Assembly (NCBI GenBank): GCA_003166025.1
Contig: PMWT01000220.1
Coordinates: 9,846 to 72,360 of the forward strand
Origin: Acidimicrobiaceae bacterium
GTDB lineage: Bacteria > Actinomycetota > Acidimicrobiia > Acidimicrobiales > Palsa-688
DNA length: 62,515 nucleotides
Reading direction: 5' to 3'
Shown here piece by piece: positions 9,078 through 18,200 of the stretch (position 1 is the first letter of the stretch; each line of letters opens with the position of its first letter). The position numbers were made by a program, and so were the translations under genes. The notes beneath the pieces are model-generated. The model was given only the letters and a program-made list of their open reading frames with translations. It had not been told where the DNA came from and ran no database searches.

Positions 9078-9113
9078 AAGCCAGCGGTAGGGGAGCCGTG
9101 CCCCCGCCGGCTT
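9078..9113. terminator. Hairpin between convergent phoU-like and transporter genes
   Basis: An imperfect inverted repeat pairs AAGCC..GCGG..GGGG with CCCCGCCGGCTT across a short loop in the 41-base gap between two convergent stops. There is no long T run, so it would work as a bidirectional transcript end or stabiliser. Confidence 0.5.
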
Positions 9114-9118
9114 AGGGA

Positions 9119-10639
9119 TCAGCGTCCCCCGGCCAGGACCTCCTGGTTGTCCAGCGCGACCGCCTCCGCGGTGGGACCGACGTGAGTGCCCCGGAGCTGG
9201 ACTATGTTGCCCGCGGCAACCTCGTCGAGGGACCTTCCGGCCGGCTCCGGCAGGAGAAGTGTCAGGGCCATGCCTCCGAGCGAGGCAAGGGCGGCAACGA
9301 TGAGCATGCCGCGTAGGCCTATGTGCGCCTGCAAGGACGGCACCAAGAACACGCCCACGAAAGCGCCCAGTTTGCCGAGCCCCGCGGAGATACCGTGGCC
9401 GGTCGTCCTGGCCCGCACGGGGAACAGCTCGGACGGCAGGACGAAAGTCGTGCTGTTGGGCCCGAACTCTATGAAGAGGTAACTCAGGCCGAAGATGCCC
9501 AGGAAGGGCGCCACGTGGGCAGTGAGCGAGTGGACCAAGCCCAGGACCAGGAAGGCGGCTGTCATGACAGCGAAGCCGATCAGTTGCAGCTGACGGTGCC
9601 CTATTCGGTCCATGAACGAGAAGGCGAGGACGTAACCAGGCAATGCAAAGATAAGGAACAGGACCAGGCTCTGGACAAGCTGCATGCTGACCGACGCATG
9701 GGGCGAGACCTCCTTCAGGATGGCCGGCAGCGAAAGGGTGTTGCCGTAGTAGGCGTAGTCGAACAGGAGCCAGCCGCCTGCGGTGCCGAGCAGTAGCCGG
9801 AGCATCCTGGGCTGTCGCAGGAGCTCCCAAAGCGAGGAGCCGGAAGAGCCTTTCACCGCCCCCCGCGGACCGGACAGCAGAGCGCTCGTCCTCGTTTTCG
9901 CGCCGGGAGCCGAAGCAATGCCGTCGGAGAAGGCCAGCAAGTCGGCGGCTGCCTTGGTCGCGTCACCACGGACCTCGGCGACGAAGCGGGGCGACTCCGG
10001 CATCAGCGTCCGCAGCCACAGGACGCCGGCGGCAGGCAGGGCCCCGAACCCCAGCAGCAGGCGCCAGGTGGTGCCGTGACTGACGCCCGAGGAAATAAGT
10101 GACAGCGCTACCAGCGGGCCGATGATGAGGCCCAGGGCCTGCATCGAGAACACCAGCCCCACCAGCCGGCCGCGATCGCTCCGGTTGGAGTACTCGCTCA
10201 TCAACACGGCCGACACGGGGTAGTCCCCACCGATCCCAAGCCCGAGGATGAAACGGGCGACCACAAGCCAGGCGAAGCCAGGCGAGAAACAAGACAGAAG
10301 GGCGCCCACGATCATCACCACTGCCACGGTGACGTACACGCTCTTGCGCCCGAGCCTGTCGGCTATGCGGCCGAAGACCATGGCGCCGATGAAGGCGCCC
10401 AGGATGGCGGCACCTATGACCCAGCTCTTCTGGAACGTCGTCAAATGCCACTGAGCTGTGACCAAGGTGGCGACCGTGCTGATGACGAAGAGATCGTAAG
10501 CATCGGTGAAGAAGCCGACGCCTGAGACCACAACGGTCCGGAGGTGGTACCGGCTTCGCGGTGCTTCGTCCAAGGCGGTGGCAACACTCGAACTGGAGTA
10601 GTCGTCGGCATGCCGAACGGCCCCGGTCCCTGTTGTCAT
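9119..10639 (-). CDS. MFS transporter, PHS (phosphate:H+ symporter)-like
   Basis: Twelve-helix major facilitator with the sugar-porter/PHS layout. It has SGVGFFTDAYDLFVIS in helix 1, the loop 2-3 motif GRIADRLGRK, GIGGDYPVSAVLMSEY in helix 4 and PESPRF after helix 6. The second half opens DYAYYGNTLSLPAIL and carries a helix-11 PSELFPVRARTTGHG. These features are characteristic of Pho84/PHT-type symporters, though aromatic-acid or other organic-anion substrates are possible. The ATG at 10639 is chosen because the longer frame from 10714 adds unconserved residues. Its proximity to the PhoU-type gene supports a phosphate role. Confidence 0.75.
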   Translation of the reverse strand: MTTGTGAVRHADDYSSSSVATALDEAPRSRYHLRTVVVSGVGFFTDAYDLFVISTVATLVTAQWHLTTFQKSWVIGAAILGAFIGAMVFGRIADRLGRKSVYVTVAVVMIVGALLSCFSPGFAWLVVARFILGLGIGGDYPVSAVLMSEYSNRSDRGRLVGLVFSMQALGLIIGPLVALSLISSGVSHGTTWRLLLGFGALPAAGVLWLRTLMPESPRFVAEVRGDATKAAADLLAFSDGIASAPGAKTRTSALLSGPRGAVKGSSGSSLWELLRQPRMLRLLLGTAGGWLLFDYAYYGNTLSLPAILKEVSPHASVSMQLVQSLVLFLIFALPGYVLAFSFMDRIGHRQLQLIGFAVMTAAFLVLGLVHSLTAHVAPFLGIFGLSYLFIEFGPNSTTFVLPSELFPVRARTTGHGISAGLGKLGAFVGVFLVPSLQAHIGLRGMLIVAALASLGGMALTLLLPEPAGRSLDEVAAGNIVQLRGTHVGPTAEAVALDNQEVLAGGR

Positions 10640-10807
10640 GGCATCCACCACACTCTCAACGTGAGGTGTCGTCCCGGTGACTAGAACATGAACAAGAGGT
10701 GTACGCACTCCCAAGTTTTGGTGTCAGTCAGCTGAACGACCGTATGAGCTCGCACCTCGAGGTGCAGGCCCGTGAGCGCGTCATGCCGGCTCGAATTGTG
10801 GCGCTGC

Positions 10808-11365
10808 CTAACCCCGGGGCCACTCTTCCCCGGACAGGGTATAGAGCACGTGGTGGGAGAGCGGGTGGCCCCTGGCGACAATGGGGTGCTCGAAGTCATT
10901 GGCTTCGTTGTGCGACATCCCCAGTCGCTCCATGACCCGACGTGAGCGCAGGTTGACCGCGGCGGTGAACGAGACGATGCTGTCCAGCTCCAGTGAGCTA
11001 AAGGCGAACTGGACTGCCGCGGTGGCCGCCTCGGTCGCGTAGCCCCGGCCCCAATAGGGACGCGCCAGTCTCCATCCCACTTCGGTGGCGGGAGCGAACG
11101 GTAGGTGAGCAGGGACGGCGTGGAGCCCGACGAAGCCGATGAAGAGCCCGGTCGAAAGTTCCTCGACAGCCCAGGGGCAATGACCTGTGCGTTCGAGCTC
11201 GGCCTGGAACACGTCGATGAGGGCGTCGCTCTCGGTGGCCGACAGCGCCTTGGGGAAGAACTCCATGACGACGGGGTCGGCGTTCATCGCAGCAAAGGGA
11301 GCCCGGTCCGCCTCATACCAGTCCCGGAGGGCAAGTCGTGGCGTTCCGAGCCTGAACTCACCCAT
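10808..11365 (-). CDS. GNAT-family N-acetyltransferase (RimJ/RimL-like)
   Basis: A 185-aa acetyl-CoA-dependent acyltransferase. It begins with the typical LGTPRLALRDW strand, then YEADRAPFAAMNADPVVMEFF. The core VGWRLARPYWGRGYATEAATAAV contains the acetyl-CoA pyrophosphate loop (RGYATEA). VNLRSRRVMERLGM is the usual helix following the active site. Such proteins acetylate N termini of ribosomal proteins or small amines; the target is unknown. It stands alone, read leftward. Confidence 0.8.
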   Translation of the reverse strand: MGEFRLGTPRLALRDWYEADRAPFAAMNADPVVMEFFPKALSATESDALIDVFQAELERTGHCPWAVEELSTGLFIGFVGLHAVPAHLPFAPATEVGWRLARPYWGRGYATEAATAAVQFAFSSLELDSIVSFTAAVNLRSRRVMERLGMSHNEANDFEHPIVARGHPLSHHVLYTLSGEEWPRG

Positions 11366-11588
11366 TTGGCCACGTTACCGTGCTCTTCCTGGTCCATGGC
11401 CGTGGCTGGGGCCGGGGGGGCCGGGCATGGCGGGGCGCGTGGTTGAGCAGGTCTTTTCCGAAAACGGCGCAGGATCCTTGCGCGCCTAAAGGCGCTGCGC
11501 TAGGTTTCCCCGCTACGACGCTGCAAGTGCGGTGCTAACTACGCAGGGTCGTCGAGTTCCGTCACTCAAGCCGCGGGGGTAGGAGCGC

Positions 11589-12626
11589 ATGATCGGGGAC
11601 CAGGACGCCGACGACAGCGTCGGTAAGGCGGAAGGGCACCAGGACGGGGCGGCGGAAGGGCAGGGGCCCCAGGACCTGACAGAGCGAAAACTCACTCGGC
11701 GTGTCTTCCTCGGAGGAGTAGCCGGGGCGTCGGCCTGGATGTACTTCCGGCCCAACCGTTTGCTAAAGGCCGCGTTCCCCGACGAAGAGCTGGACAACGC
11801 TGTCGTCGGCCGTGGTACGACGCCGGTCACGCCGGTCACCCTGCCGCGCAACCCCAACGAGCCGGACATAACCATATCGGTGGAGCGTGGCACCGACCTG
11901 GTGCTGCTCGATTTCGCTTTTTATAGCTGCGAAGTCCAGGTCGGCTCAGCGCCCGCCATTGTGCCCACCGCTGCCGGGGCCGCGATCGTGGTCCAGTTCC
12001 CGCCCCAAGCCATCGCCGAGGGTGCCTACCCCTGGTCGGCGTCGTCGGTGGCCCTGGAGGTCGACCCGCCCCCGGTCCTGTCCGACCTGTCCGGCCCCAG
12101 CCGGTTGGTGTTCTCGCTGCCGCTGGGCCAGAGCATCCCATTGCCCACCATGACCGTGGCCGACTTGCTCGACTGGAGCGGGTGGAAGCTGCTGGTGCCG
12201 GCCGTGGCTCAAGTGAGCGGTCCCGGCCGGGTGATAATCAGCCCGGCGGGCGAGGAGGCCCGGGCCACGGCGGCCACGAGCGGCCCCCCGGTCCCGACCG
12301 AGCCGACGGAGCTGGAGACGGCGATCGAGTTCCCCTACGCGTTGTTCCTGGCCCCCACCGTGTATGCCTCGGGGCTGGCCCTGGACGGCTTTACCACCGG
12401 CTTTTCCACTAGAGCGGCCCCGCTCGTCTCCTCCGCTGGAGTGGTCGACCTCTGGTCGGCTTCCCTCGTCGGGGGGCGGGTGGTGTCGTTGGCCGGGGAG
12501 GCCCCTTTCGTACCGGCCGTGTCGGCGGTGTGGGCCGACGATTACGCCTCTAGCCCGCTTGTTGGCCCGCCCCCCAATGCCACCCCGGAGACCAATATCC
12601 TCTACCTGCCCCCTCCGCCCAAATGA
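11589..12626 (+). CDS. Tat-signal protein, first gene of a three-gene locus of giant proteins
   Basis: A 345-aa protein with a twin-arginine motif TRRVFLGG at about residues 36-43 and a short hydrophobic run, so it is probably exported folded through Tat or anchored by this segment. The N terminus before it is acidic and Gln/Asp-rich. The mature part is beta-rich, with LDWSGWKLLVPAVAQ near the middle and, towards the end, ETAIEFPYALFLAP, VVDLWSASL and VSAVWADDY. From memory, similar motif strings occur in uncharacterised proteins of actinobacteria and cyanobacteria; I cannot confirm this here. TAGGAG precedes the ATG. The stop overlaps the next gene as ATGA, so they are translated together. 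No function assigned. Confidence 0.75.
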   Translation: MIGDQDADDSVGKAEGHQDGAAEGQGPQDLTERKLTRRVFLGGVAGASAWMYFRPNRLLKAAFPDEELDNAVVGRGTTPVTPVTLPRNPNEPDITISVERGTDLVLLDFAFYSCEVQVGSAPAIVPTAAGAAIVVQFPPQAIAEGAYPWSASSVALEVDPPPVLSDLSGPSRLVFSLPLGQSIPLPTMTVADLLDWSGWKLLVPAVAQVSGPGRVIISPAGEEARATAATSGPPVPTEPTELETAIEFPYALFLAPTVYASGLALDGFTTGFSTRAAPLVSSAGVVDLWSASLVGGRVVSLAGEAPFVPAVSAVWADDYASSPLVGPPPNATPETNILYLPPPPK

Positions 12627-15193
12627 CGACCGATTTCCCGGGGAACGGGCCCAATTTCGATTTTAGTTCGCTCAGTACGCAGGAAGACGGCGGCCCGACG
12701 GGCCAGCGTATAAGGACCGAACTGGTGGAGCTGGCGGGCAATTTCAACACCCCCGGCGCCGCCTACATAACAGCCAATGTCCTAGAACTTTCCGCCCTGG
12801 GGGCGACCACTGACCTGCTCGGCCAGTGGGGCCCGCCCGAAGGGTCGGGGATAAACTTGGTGGGCTGGCACCACAAGGCGGTGACCGGGCGCGATGTGTA
12901 CGTCAAGATCGTGGTGCGGGGATGGATGTTCCCCCTCGGCCACGCGGCGACCCTGACCATCATCTCGGAGCGCACGGTCGAGTCGGACCCGGAGCTGCCG
13001 CGGAACTACGGGGACGCCTACCTGGGCCAAAAAGCCTACATACGGGTGACCGAGCCGACTAAGAAATACCCGGCATTGGGGCAGCCTTTTGGGACCAATG
13101 ACTGGCCCTTCCAGGTAATCACCATAACCACCACGACGAGCCCCCTGCTGGACCCGGCCCGGCCTCACATTGGCTCGTCGGCCCAGGTCCAGCAGCTCAC
13201 TTCGGGCGGTGACCAGATCCCGTGGTCGCTCATCGCCACCGACCTGGCCGGCAACGTGCTGCACCTGCAGGTGCCGCTCGGCTTTGTGGTCAGTGCCGAC
13301 CCCGGCAACGAGTTCGACGCGTCCACGGTGGCCCCGTGGATAGCGGCCTACAACAAGCTGAACGCCTCGACGAACCGCACCGCATACGGCCACGGCCAGG
13401 TCATGCGGTTCGCCCCCGAAAGCCCGGGCCAGCCGGGGAACACCACCCACCCCGTGTACAGCCTCAGCCTGGGGGCGGCGTCGCCGACGAAGGACCCCAC
13501 CACCACCTCGGCCCCGCCCAACCCGCCGAGCACGACGGCCCTGGAAGCGGCCGCCCAGCCCGCCTTTTACCCGGTGCTGGCCGAGTCGTCGGTCCACCTG
13601 AAGGCGGCCGACACCCTGACCGGCAGCGGGAAGGGCTTTACGGACTCGAGCGGCACGGGGGTGCGCTTCCAGTTTTACGGGCCCTATGTAGATACCTGGC
13701 CCCGGTCGGCCGCCATCCTGGCCGGCGACACCACGCCGCTCAACGGTATGTACGGTCAATTGACCGACGCACTGCCGAAATCGGCGGGCGGGTTGGGGGC
13801 GGGCCCGCTCATGCAGTTGCCGGGCAACCTGGTCGGCGGCCTGGGGACGCCCAACACCCTCATGTCCGGGTTGTCGTCGGTCACCGGTCCTGTGGCGGGT
13901 GACCTCAGCGACCTGGCCAGCATTGCCGCGGGCGCGCTGAGCCCGGCCCAGTACTTCAGCTCGTTGCCCAGTGCCGTGGCCAGCGAGCTACCCCAGCTTT
14001 TCGGGGCGCTGAAGCTGGCTGACATCCTGGATGCCTTTTCCGACGCCTTGCCCGGGAACCTGCCCAACGTGACGACGGCCAAGAACGCCGCCGGCGACGA
14101 GGTGATCACTTACACCCTGATGGCGACGCTCAAAAGCGCCCCGTCGGCCAACACCATATTCGTGCCCGACGGTGGTGACGGCACGGGCCAGTTCCTGCTC
14201 ACGGCCACGGCGACCATCTCGGCCAACGGGGCCGTCACCTACGACGTCAACGGCTCGATCACCCCGTTCTCGGTCTACCTGGTCAACAACGGGGACCTCG
14301 AGTTCATCCAAGTCCCCTTCGAGGCCTTTTCGTTCTCGTCCCAGTCGGGGAGCAAGACCCAGGTCGACGTCAGCATCGGCAGCGTCCAGTTCGAGGGCGC
14401 CTTCTCGTTTGTCAATGCCCTGGAAGACTTCTTGCAGGACCTGGGCGGGAGCGGGATCTCCATCTCGGTCACCCCCACCCAACTCGTGGCCAGTGTCTCG
14501 TTGTCCCTGCCACCGGTCGGGGTGGGCGTTTTCACCCTGTCCGGGTTAGCTTTTGGTTCGAGCGTCACCATCCCGTTCCTGGGCGACCCCGCCATCTTGG
14601 CCTTCAACTTTGCCAGCCAGGACAACCCGTTCTTGCTTACAATTTGGTGTTTCGGCGGGGGCGGGTTCTTTTCCATCGGGCTGGGCTTTGCCGGCGTGCA
14701 GACCATCCAGGCCTCGTTCGAGTTCGCCGGCCAGCTGGCTCTCGACCTGGGCGTGGCCAGTGGGTCGATAACCTTGGCGGCCGGTGTCTATTACGGGTAC
14801 GCGGCGCCGTCGGCGCCCAACCCGGGCACCACCCTCACCGGGTTTGTCCGCCTCACGGGCGAGGTCGAAGTGCTGGGCATAATCTCCATTTCTGCCGAGC
14901 TCGACCTGTCACTGAGCTACGTCTCCAACCCCAGCGGCGAGTACGTGCAGGGCACGGCGACGCTAAAAGTCTCGATCAGCATTTGCTTCTTTAGCATTAC
15001 CGTCCCCATCACGGTCACCAAGAGCTTCGCCGGCGGCGGGGGCGGCGGCGCCAGCGCGACAGACGAGATCGTTATCCTGGCCGACGACACGGGGACCATA
15101 CTGGACGGCAACAACGTCACCCAGGTCACGTTCCTTGACGTCGTTCCCGACCCAGCCGACTGGCAGGACTACTGCGACGCGTTCACCAACTGA
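12623..15193 (+). CDS. 856-aa beta-rich protein of unknown function
   Basis: Second gene of the locus, coupled to the first by ATGA. There is no signal peptide. Residues 1-170 contain NLVGWHHKAVTGRDVYVKIV followed by RGWMFPLGHAATLTII, which I recall as a recurring signature in uncharacterised giant proteins. The middle (about 270-470) is Pro/Thr/Gly-rich. From about 560 to 800 the chain is a dense series of amphipathic beta strands such as GEVEVLGIISISAELDLSLS, ending in an FAGGGGGG linker near residue 800 and an acidic tail. It could be a cell-surface or assembly protein, but no catalytic motif is visible. Function unknown. Confidence 0.75.
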   Translation: MTTDFPGNGPNFDFSSLSTQEDGGPTGQRIRTELVELAGNFNTPGAAYITANVLELSALGATTDLLGQWGPPEGSGINLVGWHHKAVTGRDVYVKIVVRGWMFPLGHAATLTIISERTVESDPELPRNYGDAYLGQKAYIRVTEPTKKYPALGQPFGTNDWPFQVITITTTTSPLLDPARPHIGSSAQVQQLTSGGDQIPWSLIATDLAGNVLHLQVPLGFVVSADPGNEFDASTVAPWIAAYNKLNASTNRTAYGHGQVMRFAPESPGQPGNTTHPVYSLSLGAASPTKDPTTTSAPPNPPSTTALEAAAQPAFYPVLAESSVHLKAADTLTGSGKGFTDSSGTGVRFQFYGPYVDTWPRSAAILAGDTTPLNGMYGQLTDALPKSAGGLGAGPLMQLPGNLVGGLGTPNTLMSGLSSVTGPVAGDLSDLASIAAGALSPAQYFSSLPSAVASELPQLFGALKLADILDAFSDALPGNLPNVTTAKNAAGDEVITYTLMATLKSAPSANTIFVPDGGDGTGQFLLTATATISANGAVTYDVNGSITPFSVYLVNNGDLEFIQVPFEAFSFSSQSGSKTQVDVSIGSVQFEGAFSFVNALEDFLQDLGGSGISISVTPTQLVASVSLSLPPVGVGVFTLSGLAFGSSVTIPFLGDPAILAFNFASQDNPFLLTIWCFGGGGFFSIGLGFAGVQTIQASFEFAGQLALDLGVASGSITLAAGVYYGYAAPSAPNPGTTLTGFVRLTGEVEVLGIISISAELDLSLSYVSNPSGEYVQGTATLKVSISICFFSITVPITVTKSFAGGGGGGASATDEIVILADDTGTILDGNNVTQVTFLDVVPDPADWQDYCDAFTN

Positions 15194-15223
15194 GAGCCGG
15201 GGGCCCAGCCCCACCGAGGAGCC

Positions 15224-18200
15224 ATGCGCACCGAAACCATAGTCTGGACAGCTCTCCCTAATGGTCGCACCGGCGCGTCCAGCGTAAGGCTGTCGGTGTT
15301 TGTCTCGCCCCAGCTGCAGACCGACGAGGGGGGCGCCAACCCATTGTTATCGCTCTTCCCGGACTGGACGGTGTGGCCGCGGACTTTGGCAACGCCGGCG
15401 CTGCGCTTCGAGGTGACTTTCGCCGGCCACCCGGCGGTGGTGGTGGCGCCTGACCTTAGCGGCCTGTCGCCGACGCGCTGGCAAGCCCTGTTCGACCCGG
15501 CCACCACCGGGGTCACGAGCTACAGCTACCAGGACTACGCCGGCACCACCATCAACAGCTTCAATGCCCAGGCCGTGCAGGAGAACGTCAGCAAGCTGTA
15601 CGGCCAGATCGGGGTGGCGTCCGGCGTCCTGCCGCCGGTGCTTTCCTTTTCGACGGGCCAGTTCGTAGGCGGCCGGGAGGTCGGCTCCCTGGTGGACAGC
15701 GTAGCCAACCTGACCCGCGACAGCGACCTGTACCCGTTGAAGAAGGCCGTCGTGGCCGCCCGAGATTTCCACCTCCGCCCACCGGTGACGCTCAATTCGG
15801 CGCCGGTGGCGGCCCCGTACGTGGCCACGGTGCCCACGCTCGATTTCCACCAGGCTGTCTCTTCCCTGGGCTCGTACCCGGCCGTCCTGCGCCTGCTCGG
15901 TCTCGTGTTCGACCTGGAGGTGCCCCTACCGGCCGCCCTGGTCAGCTCCACGACGGACTTCGTGGTGAACGTGAGGGTGGTGCCCCGGCTCAAGTCCCAT
16001 TTCGACGGGACCGGCGACCGCAACACGGTAAACGTTTCGCTCGAGACGCAGTCCGCGCTGACCCCGGACAGCTTCCGCCCGGCGCCCGACGGCCTCGACT
16101 ATCGCAACGGGATGCTCGACCTGGCCGACCCGGCCCGCTTTTCGGTCATCGACCTGGACGTGGACGGGGCCTCCGAGCAGCTGGTGAACCTGTCGCAGGC
16201 CCTCAACAACATCACCCACTGGGTGGCACCGCAGTCGTCGGCGTCAGCGGACGGGGCCACACTGGCTATGACGACCCCGGCTCTGCGCTCTACGGGGCCG
16301 TCGATCGTGTGGAGCGGGTGGGGCACGCCGGGGGCGGGGCTCAACGCGCTGGCGGCGGCGCAGACCAACATCAGCACCGCCGTTACCAACTGGGTGACCT
16401 GGTACCTCAAGTACCACAAATCGGCGGTGCGGCCACCGGCCCCGGCCCTACCCGTGCTGGGCGCCGTGGATGTCATCCGTGGCCACCGCTTCGACGTCTG
16501 GCCTTTGAACGACCACAACCAGTCCTGGTGCTCGCTGCACCAGCGGCTGGGGACCTACATATTTGGCACTGAGGCGGCGGTGGCCCTGCCCGAAGGGACG
16601 ACGCCCGGGCTGGACGAGGGCACCAGCGTCCCCGGCGCCACCTCGCAAGCGGGCATGACGGCGCCGAGCGCGGAGCTCTGGGTGCACGAATCTATTGCCC
16701 GTTGGGCGGGCTGGAGCCTGGCCGCCCCCCGCCCGGGCAACCAGATCGACCCCAATGACTCGGTCCACGCCAGCCGCAACAACCCGGCGGTCACCACCCC
16801 GGACGCCGCCGGCCAGGTCACGCCCCAGCTGTCGGCCTCGTTCCAGGTGGCCCCGGGGACACTGCCCAAGCTGCGTTTCGGATGGCGCTACCGCTACCGG
16901 GCCCGGGGGGTCGACTTAGCCGGCAACTCGGTGCCACTGGACGTCAACGACGCCACCACCGCCACCGCGCCGGTGACCCATTACCGCTACGAGCCCGTCG
17001 CCTCGCCGGTCGTGGTGCCGACCGCCCCGCTGGTGCCCGGCGAGGCCGTCCTGCTCTTAGCCGTGCGCGACTACCAGGCGGCACCGGCGATGGCGGTGAC
17101 GCCCAACAGCCGCTGGTTGTTCCCGCCCAGGGTCTCCGAGATGATGGCCGAGGAGCACGGGATGTTGGACGGCTTCCGAGCCGGCCTGCCTCCCGAGCTC
17201 GACAAGCGGCCGGCGGGCGATGCCGCCACCTATCAAATGCTGGGAGGCACGGCTGCGGCCCCGGGGCGGGCCGACGCCGTGGTCACAGACGTGGCCCAGG
17301 TGGCGACCGACCCGACCACGGGCACGCCTTACTTGGCGGCCACCGCCCACCCGAGCACCCCCTGGCTCCCCGACCCCCTGGGCCGGGGCGTGACCATTAG
17401 CGGGTTTGTGGTCGGGACCGAGCTGTTCGAATGGGCCGGGGGCCGGTGGCCGAGCGCCGACCCCGTGCTGGTCATCCTGAAGGCGGGCCCTCTGGCCCGT
17501 CACCGGACGGCGGCGACGGCCTCCGCGCCGGCCACCCTCACCGTCTCGCTGCCGGCGGCCGACGTGCTCGACCTGCGCCTCTCCAGCAACCTGACCAGCC
17601 CGGAGACCCTCGGGGCCTACCACTGGATGCTGGCTGAGACGACCACGGCGGCGCAGCGGGCCGACTTGGCGGTGCTGGCTTTGGCCGGTGAGCTGTGGAT
17701 GCTCACCCCTTTCCGGGTACTGCGCCTGGTCAACGCCGTGCGCCTGCCCCTGGTGGCCCCTCACTTCGTCTTCCCTCTGGTCGGGCGGGGCCCGGGGTCG
17801 ACCCAGGCGTCCATCCTCGATCGGGACTTCCGCTACGACGGCAAAAGTACGGCCGACATTGCGGCCGAGGCGGTGTGGACGGACCCCCTGGACGACCCGT
17901 CCACCAATGAGGGCCCCGCCACGGCCACGGTGACCAGTCACGGCCACGCTTTCCAGGCGCACATCCCTGATCCCAGCCCTGTAGGCGCCTTCGCTCGGCC
18001 CATGGAGGTCATCGCCCCGCTCAAGCCGGTGCCAATCGTGGGTTCGGCCGTGGTGCACAACATCGGCGACACCTTGCACCACGTCGTCGAGTACACGTGC
18101 ACGGCGACCAGCCGCTACGCCGAGTTTTTCAAGGTCACCGTCCAGGTCAGCCTGGTGGGGACGGGCCCGGCCGTCATCACCGGCACGGCGCCTCCGGGCC

